NCBI RefSeq assembly: GCF_949628215.1
Contig: NC_134297.1
Location: 124,001-188,000 of the forward strand
DNA: 64,000 nt
DNA from: Phalacrocorax aristotelis
Taxonomy: Eukaryota > Chordata > Aves > Suliformes > Phalacrocoracidae
Direction: 5' to 3'
Position 1 is the first letter of the stretch. Each line of letters starts with the position of its first letter. This document shows positions 38,430 through 52,200 of the stretch, piece by piece. Position numbers and translations under genes: made by a program. The notes beneath the pieces were generated by a model. That model saw nothing but the letters and a program-made list of their open reading frames with translations. It was not told the DNA's origin and made no database searches.

Positions 38430-40250
38430 GGGCAGCCGGGTGGGCTCGGCCCGGCGCCCTCGCTGCGGGGGGCGAGCCCGGCACGGCGCAGGCAGGGCTC
38501 CCCCCACAGCACCGAGGTTTCCCTTCCCCGTGGCATTCCCGGCCGGCTGTGCAGGCAGAAGCAGGCCCCAAAGCGGGCTGCGGGGGATTTTGGGTCTGTG
38601 CAAACAGGCAGGCGGCTCTGGCTGCTGCGGTCACGTTCCTCGGCTCCCCCTCTGCCAGCCTGCTGCCAGCCTGCCCGCAAGTGGCCTGCGCCACTCCGGT
38701 CCCCGCCTGCCAAAGCGGACCCCCAGAGCAGCCTCAGCACGTACGGTGCACTCCACGCGCGCGTGCAAAGGCGCGTCGCAGATGGGCAAATCTTCGCGCG
38801 CGCGCACGCCAGCAACAAGTGTCAGAGGCAGCGCTGGGGCAGCGACACTTTGCAGGCGTGCACGAGCACGTGCAACCACGAACAGCAGGAGCAGAGCGCA
38901 GCGTATGGGTGCCAGCCCTGGAGCCACGCTGCACACGCAGCACCAGCAAGTCTGTGGTGCATCATACCGGGGAGGACGAGGTAGGTAAGGACGGCGCAAG
39001 AGCCGCTTCTGCCGCGCCAGCTACTACAGTCTTACAGCGAGGCAGAACTAGGCGCAGGGTAATCCCTCCATTCGATTTATCTACTCAGTACCTTCATCTC
39101 CAGAGGACTCCTGGAAGCTTGGTTGCTGCAGACAGTCAAGCCCTCCCTCAGCGAGTCGCACAGCAGAGATCAGGAGAGTTTTCAGAGAGGTCACAAACCT
39201 GACACAAATTCAGTTTTATTCAACGTCTCTGTTTGTATTTGGGGTGCCTCAAAATCGCCACTCTGTAAATGGGGTCGTAACAGGAAAAGTCAGCCAGCCG
39301 CTGCCTTGCGCCATCTGCCAGCGCGACAAGACTTGTGTCGCGGGTAGCCTGGACTAGCACTTGCTACCCTCGTTCCCACACGGGCAGCCTCCGCTCCCGA
39401 GACACTCCGGTGCGCCTCGGTGCGTGCGATGCCTCAACCACGCAAATCCCTCGCTGCGGGGAAGAGCGTCTCCCCCAGCGCCCCAGGGGCAGGCCCGTTT
39501 GCGGGGAAGCAGGGCGCGCGCGCCGGCACGCAGGGCCGGCGCAGCCAGGCTCACCTGCATCACACGCAGCCGCCCGGCCAGGCGCGTCTGTCCCGCGTGC
39601 TCCGGAGACGGCGACGGTCGGAGCAGAGCCACAGGCTCTGCTTGCGCGTCCAGGCTCTGCTCCCGCTTCTGCTCCCTGGGCGTCAGCCCTCGCCCTCCCA
39701 AAACGCGCGCGTCTACGCGGCGCCGACGGCGCTTTCCTGCCGGAGGTGCCGAGCACCCCGGCGGGCTGCCACCGCGACCCGACACAGCCTGGGGCTGGCA
39801 CCAGGTCCTCCCCGCCGGGACCACCCCAGCGCAGCACCTGGTCGCTCGCCGTTGCGCCCGGTTTCCCCGCCGCGCTCTCCATGCGCCTGCCCGGGGCCGG
39901 GGCGGCCCGGCTCGCTCGGGAGGCTGCCGGCATCCCCCCCCCGCCCCGCCCCCCCTTCCCGGGCAGGGCCCGGGGGCTCCGGCCGAGGGGACCGGGCGGC
40001 GGGACCTCCCAGCCCGGCCCGGGGGGCGGCGGCGGGGGGCGGGGCCGGCGGCGGGGCCCGGCGGCGCCACCTGCCGGGCGCGGGCGGCACTACGGCCCCG
40101 GGGGGTGGGGCCGGGGGCTCCCTGGCAGGCAGGGCACGGCCCCTCCCCAGGCCCCCGGGGCCCTGCTCCCCACCTCCAGCCGGGGACGGGGCGCTTTCTC
40201 TACCCGCAGCTCGGTTTTCCCCTCCCCACCCCCCGATGCGGCACCAGAGC
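38430..40250. promoter_or_regulatory. Second CpG island, possible alternative promoter (minus strand)
   Basis: CG density rises from about 38.4 kb and is extreme at 39.4-40.15 kb, with CCCGCCCC/GGGGCGG boxes and G-run clusters. A minus-strand splice donor GATGCAG|GTGAGCC has its exon end at 39555, so a minus-strand transcript starting near 39.6-40.1 kb is plausible. It could be an alternative first exon of the same gene as the 33 kb island. Open frames through the island on both strands are composition artefacts. No TATA box is seen. Confidence 0.6.
38755..38815. other. Alternating CG/CA tract, Z-DNA-prone
   Basis: The words ACGCGCGCGTGC (near 38757) and CGCGCGCGCGCACGC (near 38798) are strictly alternating purine-pyrimidine. 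Such tracts favour the left-handed Z form under negative supercoiling and often sit near active promoters. Here they lie within the second CpG island. Confidence 0.6.
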
Positions 40251-43200
40251 TGCAACGAGAAACACTAGAAGACACGTTGCCATGTTGGATTTACCCTATT
40301 TTTCACTCTCAGGCGATGCAAAGGAGACGCGTCTCTCTCCCCATTACAGAGGAGCAGCACATGCTCGGCAGAAGAGGATGTTTTAATGAAGGGGAAAAGG
40401 AGAAGCGGTGGCTCCGGCAAAAAGAAGTCTCCAAACAGGGCTTTAACATCCAGGTGTGAAAGCAAGGAAACGGGATGCCGCAGCAGACGATGCATCCTCA
40501 TCCCTGTGCAAGGATGCCAAGAGCTAAATGAACCCTCCGTCCCCGCCTGCAGCAGTAGCTTACAGCTGGCACCTGAACCATTAAGTCACACCTTCCTGCA
40601 CAAACAGCCCCTTCAGACGTCGGTGTAACAGGTACCTTAGTGCACTTTACAACCACCCTTTACACGGTGTGGGCACTGAGAACCACGCGTCACAATCTTC
40701 TCCCCCGGGGAAGGCAGCGCGAGGGGTTGCAGGGGAGCTGCGTCCCTGGCAGCGAAGGCTGGCAGAGCCAGAACACCAAACGTGGGGCTCAGCCTGGCCA
40801 CAGGTCAGCCGGATGCTGAGGCGCTTGGCCAGGACAACACAGAGGCAGGAACTGGATTTAGACAGGTAGGGATGGAGGGAGGCTGCCAAAGCCCCGTTGG
40901 CTCTCTAGCGGTGTGACTAGATGGGGCAAGGAAGAGCAGAGGCTGGAGCGGTGAGGCTGACGCAGCCTAGCTGCCAGGCCCGCTACACGTGGGATGAGTA
41001 ACAGGAGACCCTCCTTAGGAGAGGCTTGGGGAACCTCTGCTACCGCTCCTTCCTCTATCATATGTAACCTCTCCCCCAGTTTAAGCAAATATGCTGTACT
41101 CAAAAACACCAAGGCGTAAGGAAGAAAGCAGCCAACAACTGACAATTTGTTAAGATGCAGTATCGCAATTGCTGGCAGCGTTGGGTGCACGCTCTTAGTC
41201 TACCAGGCCAAAGCACAATTTTCTTGGACAAAGCAAAAGGCAGCAAGAAGGCGACAGCGCAAGAGCCTGGAGCAGCATCTCCTCCCTGACTGTCCCTCAG
41301 CCATACGGCAGTCACGACACCAGCTTGGTCTTTGCAGGAGCAGGCAGGAAAATCCCGCGGCTACAATGAAGGGCACAGCGTGTACCACGCTGGTGCTGGC
41401 TTCCCAGGCCACCAGAGACAACAGTGGCCTCAAAGCAGGAGGCCCTCGGGGCGAGCAGGCAGGCTCACGGGCAGTAGGCATCCGGGACTCCCTTTCACAG
41501 CTGCGGGACGCAGAAAAGACCAAGCTAAAGACCACATAACGCAGAATTGCTTCATTCAGCCCCTAACAGTCTCGCCATATTTCCCCAATTCCTCCCTCTA
41601 ACCGCTGCCTTCATCCTAGTTATCAGGAGCCTTGCAAGCTTCCCCATCCTCTGGCAGCCGCAGCTCTGTGTCCAAGCTGGAACAGGGGAAAGGGACGGGG
41701 GAAAGGGAAAAAGGAGTTTTTCCAGAAGCCAATGAAATGCAACTGTGCACATAGTTCCCATGGTAACAGCAGGATCCAGGGGAAGAAAAGGGAATGTAAA
41801 TCGGATTATCAAGGGGATGAACGGGGAGGGACGAACAAACCGGTTGCATCCGCCAGCCCAGCGAGGCCGCTCAAACACCCCCTGCGCTGCGTGCCCAAGT
41901 ACCGGGTCCCCTCCTCACCGTCACGCCTGCCCGGAGAGCTCCCTGTGCAGCGGGTTGCGCTGTTCCAGAGCCGCCCAGCCAGGCAAGGGCCCCGCAGCAC
42001 GACAGGGCTCATGGAGGTCACCGAGGGAGTCCGACCGCCACCACTTCCAGCCCAGAAACTTTCCCCCGGGTGGAGCAGCGTCCCTATAACTGATGTAGTA
42101 TATTACTTTTACTGTCTGACATCTTAACCCTAAATGAGAAAGAGGCTCAAAAATGCCCGGGGTGGGGGTATCAAAGAGAAGTAACTCACAAGACCCAAGA
42201 TTTTTGCTCCCACACCCACAGGGGAAACAGAGTGCTCCTCCGTGACATTCTAGCAAGGACTCGCACTTTGCGGAGCAAATACAGTGAAATCAAGGCGGCT
42301 TTGAATAAAGCCAGGAGAAGCACAGCAACTCACATCAGATGGATTTAAACCAGCACATCCAACAGCAGCAGACTCTGTTCCCCAGGGTTCTCAGGCTAGG
42401 GAACGATCCTCCCAGCCTGAGAAAGGACTACAGCATCTCGGCCGCTCTCTAGATCTGGCTCTCCCTGCGCTGCTTCAGCTGCTCGCTGCACGCTCTCTCT
42501 GCCGGTGCTTCTCAGCCTGGAAAGGGTTAAGTCTCAAAAGCATCTCCTGGGGTTTTGCTACTTCTTTTCTGCTCTGTTTTATTTCCTCAAAGACAGAGAT
42601 CAGCTGCCTGGATCTGGCATGACCTCGCAGCAGAGCCCGCAGCCGCCCTCTCTGCAGCACAGACCGCCTGCGTGCGTGGAGGGGGGCACAGGAGGGACAC
42701 GCAGATTTGCTGCGCTGGAGCCCTTTTGGAGATGGGCATGAATATTTCATGACAGGGAGACGATGCTTCAGCAGCATCACGCAGATGTGGATTTGCGCTG
42801 CGCTCTCAGGGACACAAAAGGACAGACCCGGGTCAGCACTCGCCGACTCCCAGGGAGCCCACCGAGAAGAGAAGCACCCCCAGGGTACAGGGACCTCCCC
42901 TGCCCACATTCGCTATCTGCAGGGCCAGCCGTGCGAGGAGCCACCGGCGGTGCCAGCAGCTCCCGCGCAGACCTGCCATCCTCTCCCTGGCAGCAATAGC
43001 CCAGCAGAAAAAGCTGCATGTTGGCTCGAGCTGGGGACGGGTAGAGGGACAGCCCTATCAGTTCCCAGGACACCCATAGTACCGCCCCAGAACACAAATT
43101 GTAACCAGATGGTCGTTCCTAACTGGAGCCCAGGCTTCCAGAAAGGCACAATATCCAACTGGGACCAGAAGAGACATCTCAAGGGGGGCCAGACTGCATT

Positions 43201-46200
43201 TGGCACAAACTACATAGATGCCCTTTGATTCGGGCGCTCAATACAGCTTCCTCCATTCAAAAGGGGGACGAGGTTTGAGATCCCTGTTTTGACTCTTTGC
43301 AACATGTAGAGCGGGTCCTGCCTAAGCGACTCTGAAAGTCCGGCCTAAAAGCAGCACTTCTGTCTCCAGAGCACTCCAGAGTAGTGGGCAGAAAGAAAAC
43401 CGACCAAATGGCACAATGCAGGACTGCCTACAGCAGGGCTAAGGTCGTCGCTGAAACCCTCAAGCATGATCTAACAGCAAAATTATCAGAGGTATAGTAC
43501 CAAAATGTATTTCTATGGGCAACCCTGCAGGGAAGGAACGACCAGCCACGCTGGGGCAAGTCCCCCAAAATCCAGCCGTGCAGCAGCGATGCCAGCAGGA
43601 GGAAGGAGCAATATTTCAGCAAGGGGAGCCTGCGGAGGACCACAGCTCTGGAAGTTAATTGAGACAAAGCTGCTACACTTTTCTTGGACATGAATTTGAG
43701 TGGGAGGTGTTTGTTACTGCCAATGCATTTTTCCTCGTACACAGTTCTTCCACATGAGGTTGCACCGTTAAGTGTTGACAGTTCATCTGTTAAGATTGGC
43801 TCTAGAAACCAAATGTTCTTGAAAATAGAGAGAAACATGCTGTGCTTGCCCTTCATCTTCCCAGCCATCCAGCTCCCAGTACCACAGAGAAAAGCCACGT
43901 GGAGCAGCCCACGTGCACACGGATGGCCCAAGAGCGGCTGCGTTTAAAGCACTCCTCTGCGTGAAAGGTGCAGCGGGCTGAGGAACAAGGAGAACTTCCC
44001 CAAGGATGGCAAGACTCGGCAAAAGGGCGGCACGACAACGTCAGGCTTGTTTCTACTGACAGTATAAGTTTGCAAGGAAAGGCCCTGCAGAAGATCTGGG
44101 GGAAGGGCTCTTCCCAATATTTCAAATTCCTCTCCCACTTTGTGTTTTCTTTTTACAACTGCATTTCTGTGCTACGTCCCATGGCAGCTACCTTGGGCTC
44201 AGCGCAAACGGTGAGCCTGCTTCTTCAGAAGGATCCCGTGGCCAGCAGGTAGCACTGGGACCACCACAGGCTACGAGCCCTGGAAGAGGACATCCCTGCA
44301 AAGAGAGGAAGATGATCTTCCTCCAAGGTTACAAAATCTTTTCTTCGGAGGAAGAAAAAGAATAAAATAAATAGAAAGGCCAATGCAGCCTCCTCACTTG
44401 ACTCCCTTTAATTACTAACCATCTGGTTTTGAGAAGAGCTGTCAACCAACGTAGAGCATTTGGCAAGCTTCCTCAGCTGCTGCTCTCCTAACTTCAGTTC
44501 TTCTTGGAAACACTAAGCCCTGAGATGCCAAAAGGAAATGAAAAGAAAAGCACAAGAGAGAGGGCGTGAGCAAAGCGGGAGAGCACAGATGCAGTACAAC
44601 CTAGCAGACAGGGCGAGACATTCCCCAGTCCCGCTCCCAGGATGCGGAGCAAACCGCAGACGCTGCTGGCCATCGATAGCCGGGAAACCCCTCACCCAGC
44701 CAGCCACGCGGGAAGAACTGCAATACTTCAAGCACCGTATTCAAATCCCTCCACATTTTCCAGAAGTCAGGCTGCTCAGTTCAGCATCCCGGCCCGACTC
44801 CAACTTAGGCAGTGACTTTCTATCTTCCTAAATTCCCTCCCTCGCTTGAATTTTGTCTTTGCCCCACCCACCGTGCGACGGCACTGTGAGCCTGCAGTTA
44901 CGCGTGCTGCTCCAGCACGGCGTTCGTCCACCAGGGTAGATATGGACAATCTTACAAACCACATTCTTCGTGCTTCATGGACAAGGGCCATGGCGCTCCC
45001 CCTCAGGTTTTGCCCGGATCCAGCACGGTGCCACGCTCTGCTCAAATAGAGGGGTGCTCTTTTCCCCCGGGAAACCCGCAGGTGCAAAGGGAGCCTTTCA
45101 CCTGGCTTTTGGAGGGAGCGAGGCGGTGCGCTAGCCATTCTGCTCTGCAAGCTCCCAGGCTGCCTTGCTCTCCGAGCCACAGCAGCTCAAGTCCTCAGGC
45201 ATGCTCTGCCAGCACAAGCCCTTTTGCTCTTTTCAGGGGAGCAGCCGCACTGGTAGCGAAGCCGGGCAGCAGGAGCGGGGCTGCAGCATTTTTGCGAGCG
45301 CTGCCTGCCTCATTAGCATTCAGCACATGGCTCAGGCAGCTTTTACATTACTCCTTCCTGACTCTGGGACCTCGTGCGCGAGTCAGAGGCTTGCACATTT
45401 GCTTCCCTGATCCCCGCGAGCCCCCAACACATGGCAAACTACATTTTGAATGGCTCCCTTAATTTCTGCGTGCAGACAACCTTCTTCTCCCTTTTGCAAA
45501 GAAGCAGAGTCATTCTCTACTCCCCCAGACAGCACCATATGTACACGGACCACCATCCTCTTTTCTCACAGACCTGTTCAGGTTTCGCTATACCCTCATA
45601 TTTCGCAATACCCTTTTGTGTGCAGGCACCTCAGACTCCCCTACACTCACCCCCCACACACTCATTTCCACCCTGGTTCCCATACGGTGCTTCAGCTTCC
45701 CATGAAGCAAGTGTAGAAGCCAGCTCCCTCTCCCTTCTCCAGACCCACGGTAACGGGGTACAGGCACAGCTGAAGGAGCGGAGCATCCCCACATTAAATA
45801 TGCTCAAGACAAATGGGGCAGATATTGTTTCCCAATGCATTTCCGCAAATCTGTCATATGCGGCAAAGGAGTCCAGGGCCTAAGCCTATGAGATCCTCCT
45901 GCTACACCTGCCCTGACGCTCACCAGCCTGTCAGGGCAGTAGGGCCGTAACCTCACTGACTCCTGACCCGTGAGAAAAAAAGCAAGCATTAAATTCCTTA
46001 TTAGAGCATCTGAAACCAGCAGGGACCCGCACCCGATGAGCGTTCTCACACATTTCCAGAGGAGCAGGTTTCAGCTGCCCTGATCTGCACAGAGCTATGA
46101 GATATTCTTTCTGTCTCAGGAGCTGGATGAGACTTGGGCTCGGCTGGGATGCCCACCGTCAACGGGGCAGCTGGATCTTGGGAACTCTCTCACGTCCACT

Positions 46201-49200
46201 TCTAAGAGGATGGGCACGCTGGTCTGACACTCTTGGGACCCCGGGCAGGGAATGGGGAGGCACCCAGGCAGGTGACAGAAACACACATGGGTCATCGGGC
46301 ACGGACCATCTTCCTGTGAGCCTCGACTGGGCCAATTCACACCAAAGGACCAAAAGCAAAAAGCTGTGGACACCGTTCCTCTTTTGGGTTTCCCAACCGC
46401 AGCTGGGGAAGACAAAGCTTTTCCTTGAGCCTATATGCTCCACTCCAAGCCACAGGAACCTCTGCGCAATACTTCCATCTTCCACGCTTCTCCTCCAAAG
46501 CCTTTCTTCCTTGTCCATTAGCATTACGCAAAGCGCCCAACCACCAATGCCAACGCGACTTCAGGCACAAATCCATCTACTTCTCCGCTCCAGCTCTTAA
46601 TTAACACGTGGACTTTAATTACATTTCCCATTTTTGTGACAAAATGTGTCTCTCTCCTCCACCTACCCCTCCCCAAGATCATTACATGAGCTCTAATAAT
46701 AATCATCATCATCCATCTACCCAGAGAGCGAGGCGGGGCCACCTGCTCTGTCTTCCCAAGCTACCCCATCCCACCTAGCCTCCGGTCACTCATTCCTCGG
46801 AGAGCCACACACCCTGGTCCCGTTCCAAGGGAGAGGGGTGGAAGCGCTGCTAACAGGTTGGCACAACATATTGCCAGGGCTGAATGATGCCTGCAGGCTT
46901 TGGCTGCAGTGAAAGACGTTACAAATCAAGGATGGACACAGAAACAAAGACGAATCAGGGAGCGACTGGGGATTCTCTTCCTAAGGATGGGCCACCGTCC
47001 TGCTGAAGCAGCTCAGTCCTCACTGTTTATACAAGGTGCAGCAAACACAGGCTGGTGCACAGAGCTATGGAGTAAAAAAAACCAAACAAAAAAAAAAAGG
47101 AAACACTTTCTAACAAACCTCCCCTTCCTCACTGACCCAGCCACTAGATAGAAAAGCAATCACCTTAGTGAATCACAAGGCATCCATTTCCCAGGAGAAA
47201 GTGAAAACTGAGAAACTCCTCCCTATCCAGCCAGGTGGGAGCAAGCAAGAGGCTGATACACTTTACACAAGCACGGACCTTGGCGCAGTCAGGCTTTCAT
47301 GAAGCTCAGGCGTTTGCCTAAAGGTAACTCAGACTGCCACAAGTCCGGGAACCTCCCCCAGATGCAGTCTATCATCATGGGGAGACTGAGCCCTGCACAA
47401 GATCGACCTGGGATTTGCAAGCTCGAAATCATAAGCAGCTCTCAGACCGAGCACTTTATCTGAACATTCAGAATTCACCAGTCAGCCGGTGCCTTTGTCC
47501 ACTTCCAGAGGTGCGGGAAACCAGATTTTCCTAGTTGTTACTTTACAGGCCAGACCTTCAGTGCTCCTCAAAGACTTAATCTCTAGCCCTCCTGGCAGCA
47601 AAGAGTAAGGGAATACTGAGCTGAATATCAAGCTACGCAGTGTTTGCTGTAGCTTGTGGGCAGACCGAAGACAGCGAGCTGCCCACCTCTTCCATTGCCG
47701 AGCTCCGAAGAATTAGCAATACTTCACAGAGCAGACATGACATCAGGCTCTTGGGACACAGACAATAACACAAGGGCAGCACTGAGGCGACTGCAACACA
47801 AAGGAGATATATGAAGGGCTAAAAGTATGGCCCAGACAGAGTACGCAAGGCAAGGACTGCACGATCCAAACGTACAACCAAGCGCATCGGGCATAACCTG
47901 GACGGACAGAGCTCACGGCAGAGCTCTGTGCACGACGGCATCTCTGCTGCTCGCAGAAGCCCGAATCCCTCCTCATAGTCCAATGGTGCAAGAAAACCAA
48001 GTAATTGACGGAGCAAGAGAGTGTCAACAAACACAGCAGAAGGGAGACGATGTCCCTTTAAATGTGACTAAAGTGCTGTCAATGGATCTGCCATGGTAGA
48101 GGAGTTAATCCCCCCCCAGCCCCTCTCAGCCACTGTGATGGGATAATTAGATGCGAGGGCTCAGCACAGATGATGCTCCAGTTGCTTAGCAACTAATGGT
48201 TTCCATGGAAACGGCAAAGCACAGCCTTCGGAGCAGCAAGTGAGCAGTGCAGCAGGGCAAGGAAGGATGCCTTAAACTCCTGCACTGATCCTCTCCTCCA
48301 GAGTCACTCGCAGGCCTTGAGGTATTAGGGGAGCGAGAAGGGGGTGCCTTAAAGATACAACATCCCTGTTTCAAGCAGCAGTAAAAAGGAAAGGGGTTTG
48401 GGGTTTTTAGACTAAACTTTCAGTGACATGGTCCTCCTGATCTCGGTGACCCTCCACTAGCAGGAAGAGCAAGGCTGAATCACACAGAGCGGTCTTCCGC
48501 AACGGCGCGTGCCCCGATACACAGGTCGCCCTGCTATAAGCAACTGAATGCGACGCCAGCCTTGGTTCTCGCACCCAGGGGCTGAGAGGTGAACACACAC
48601 ACACACACACAAAGGCGTTTCTGTTTTCAGCACTGTCCCATAAGAAGCCACGCACAGGCATCCAGCCAGGCCCCGAACCGGCAGGCAAGGGGAGGCTTCC
48701 TCTCGATTCTGCAGCTCCACAACACGTACAGAAGTGACACTGGCTATAAAACATGAAGAACCTCGCCAGAATAACAGAGAGATTAGATTTATTAACCTTA
48801 GCCCAAGTCTGTCATCTGGTACTTCCTTCAACATGACCAATTCCTGCTGCTTTACGGTGGCTGCTCCCGGCACCAAGTCAGCATCCCACCATTTCCGAGC
48901 ATCGCAGCCGTGACCCACATCTCTTCTCACCAAATACCGCACGTGCTGCGGCGCAGCTGCACTGCTGCAAAGTGCACTCTTGCCATCTCGTGAGCTAAGC
49001 AGAGACAACCTCTGTTTGTGTTTTGGTAAGAGCGCTCTGGGATGCTTGGGGGGGGTTGCTGACTCAGTGCTAGGTGGTCTTCACCCCCTCATATGATGCA
49101 GGGGCGGCCTCCATCCCTGCCTGCTTGCACGTGTTAAAGCTTTGCAAACGCCTCAAGCCCTGGCGACACAGAAGGGGGTACAGAAACTCGCAGCACAAAG

Positions 49201-52200
49201 ACAAGCCCTGCTTTCCTACCCTCCCCTCCAGCCAGCCCCACGCTCGTGACGGGAAGCGTCCCTCGCAGGGACGGCAGCAGACTGCGTGCCTTGGGCACTG
49301 GCTGCGGCCACGCGCTCCCCGCTCTTCTCTTCCCCTTCCCACCAGGGAGGGGACTGGCAGCACGTGCTCCGCTCTGCCGAGTGCCATCTCTTCTTGGCAG
49401 AAAGCACGTAAAATGGGGAATAGGGCAGACCCCTCCCTCGGGCAGCAGCTGAGCTGGGAGGTGGCACGTACTGCTGGCCAGGGGCAGCCAGCCTGGGCTC
49501 TGGGACCCCCTGCATGCACCGGTCAAAGGCGCGAACGCAGAGATGCTCTGCGGCTCCTTTCTCCCCTCGCTGCGCGCGTTACCTTGCCCTCCCTGCAAAC
49601 CCGGGGGATGCCGGCTGCGACACCCAGGAGGGGTGAGGCATCCTGTTGGCCGGCTTGTGCTGACGGCTAATTTAGCCGCAAGCGAGGTCTCCTCCCTGGA
49701 GCCCTGTCCTGATCCACCCGGCACTTCAGGAAGGTACCGGAGCAGAGTCGCCAAAAAAGTTGCGGAGCATTTCAGACTCTGTCCCCTATGGCTTTCAAAG
49801 GGGGAAATCAAAGGGAAGCGCTGCGCTTTGTTCCGCGGGGGAGCGGCGCGAAAGGTGAGTGGCAGCGAGCCCGGCAGAACCGGTCGCTTCAATCGTCCGC
49901 CAGCTCACCTTTGAAGTGGTTTTAAAAATCAGGGAGGAGGGGCAGAGACCCGAGTTCAGCTCTTTTACTGCAACTTCACAGAATTTGAGGATGTGGGGGG
50001 TAAGAGGCTGCCTTTGCCCCACCAGAGAAATAGCGTATCTGTTCAGAGAGAACAGAACACGGCTAGTAAAAAAGGCTGCGATGCTCATCAAGTACGTCTG
50101 TTGCATCCTCGTGTCCTGAGGAGGCTACGAACAGCTACGACAGCACCAGCATCTACCTACGTTACCGATGAAGACGTAGCCAGGCATCCGCAGGATTAAC
50201 TGGACACCCGGACACGGCCCCCCGCCTGGTGCCAACAGAGCAACCTACTCTCACCAGCCCGCAGCCTCCTCTGCCTTTGCGCTCCCTGCCCTGCCCACCC
50301 AACGTACTTTCCCCATTGCCTCTCTCTAACAGAAAGGACTGGTTTTAACCCCGGCCCACGCAAATCTCGGGAGCTTTTTCTGTATTACAGTCACAGCATC
50401 AGCCACTTGCTGCAGCACGGGGAGCGCCGACACAGCGGGAGCAGCACTGTGTGAGGACAAGCCAGGCGCCTACCGTACACGCCATGCTAGGAAAATGGGG
50501 AAAAGTACCAATTACTTAATTGGAAACTAATATCTGTTCTACCACAGAACCACCATTCACAAGCCCAGAGTCCTCCCGCAAAGCCCGCTGAGCTTGCTTC
50601 TAAACAAACACCGCCAGCTGGGCAAAGCCAAGACAAGAGCCGATACCCTCCTATCACCACGGACAAGCGGACGTCACTCTACAAATGCAAAGCTTTCAGG
50701 GGCTGCGGAATACAAGAGCCGTTCGAGCCAGGCTTGAATAACAGCTCTGAGTCAGAAGCCAAGTTACTGAGCTCCCCCGTCTTTAGGGGAGAGAGCGAGC
50801 TCAGCTCCAACACCTTTCAGAAACAGGAGCAAATGTAGTTTCTCTGCCTTGCCAAGAAGGCCGCGCACGACACGTTCACGCGCACACGTGAAGCCGTAAG
50901 CCTGGCCAAAGACATCTACATACACCTTGCACGCACAGGCGGAAACCACATGCAAAATTCAGACAGCCCGAGAAGCAACTGAGCGTGTTCACAGTTACGT
51001 CTCGAATCTGAAGTGACTTTTCTCTTGATTTCCTAAAGCAAGTCTTCCTTAGCCTAAAACACCGAGAGCTGGGAACCAGCAAGGAAAGAGAACTGCGCTT
51101 GCGCCCCTGACCCCCACCTGCATCCTTACAAGGCTTCCCTGGCGTTCTTGTGGTTACGAGGTGTGTGGGAGTAGGCAAGACCAGTTGTCAGTAAAACTGT
51201 CCCATCAGTTGGCTTCTGTGCAGGTGACACTCACCTGAAAAGAGCTGGCTTTGAAGAATCCAGGCGTCCTGAGCCAAGACACCTCCAGCTTGTCGCCTCT
51301 CTGTATTTTCAGCTCCGTTCATGATGCAGATAGAGGTGCTGGCCACTTCGACCTGCACACGTCAGCAGGTTCTCTTCCAACTTCTGTTTCACCTTCCGAA
51401 GCTAGAGGGGGGCCAAAAAATGTGACAGCTTTAGGAGACAAGCGGGAGCTCTGGTTAAACAGTATAGCATAAGGAATCGGCAGCCTTGGACTTCACCTGC
51501 CACAGATTGGCTCCATCAGTCTGAGCAAGATCCCTCTCCCCTGGGAAAGCAGGGGTAGCAAGACAGAGCTCGGGGTCACAGGGCTTTCACGCAGAGTACG
51601 CAATATACAAACCCATGGGATGGGAATTCAGTAAGTGAACAGCCAAAGGCAAAATTAAGGCCTTTTAGCCTTTTCTTATACTTAAGGGAAAAGTCTGCGC
51701 TGGCACCGTATATATTTAAAACACTCTTAGGCTTCAAGCTGGAAACCAACGCTTTGGCTCCTGTTTTTGCTAGTTTCATCGCACCACAGGGTCCTCCCTG
51801 CTTTACCTGTTGGTATTATAGCAACACCTCAAACCTCTGCCAGTAAGAAGTAAATGTTTTGACATGGGGGAATGCTTCCCATCCCCACAGCAGAGGCAGG
51901 AAATAAGAGCAAGCCCTTTACACATCTTTTTTGGGGGAGAAGGGTCTAAGTACAAACTGCTCAGGCCTCCTCTGGGTGGAGCGCTACGTTATATTACATT
52001 ACAGCCTATCCATCCCCTTCCCTTGTGTTACTTACCAGTCCCGCAGGCCAGCACAGCCTCCTCTGAGGACACAGAGACCTGGGGGAAGATGGGAGAAAGG
52101 AAGCTCTAATCAGCTGCAGCCAGCTGCTGCTAACAGCCCTGGAAGGTCTGCAGCTGTTTCTCATCTCCTTCATTGCTCTGTAGTAGCTTTTGCTGGGTGG

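Noticed and set aside
39335-40459. Open frames of 374, 341 and 282 codons in the 39-40 kb CpG island.
   Set aside because: All three plus-strand frames and the minus frames are open because stop codons are rare at this GC content; no recognisable protein.
49543-49914. Possible plus-strand exon ending at the donor CGAAAG|GTGAGT (49854).
   Set aside because: The donor is good but the upstream sequence has no coding signal, clear CpG-island promoter or homology; kept only as a remark.
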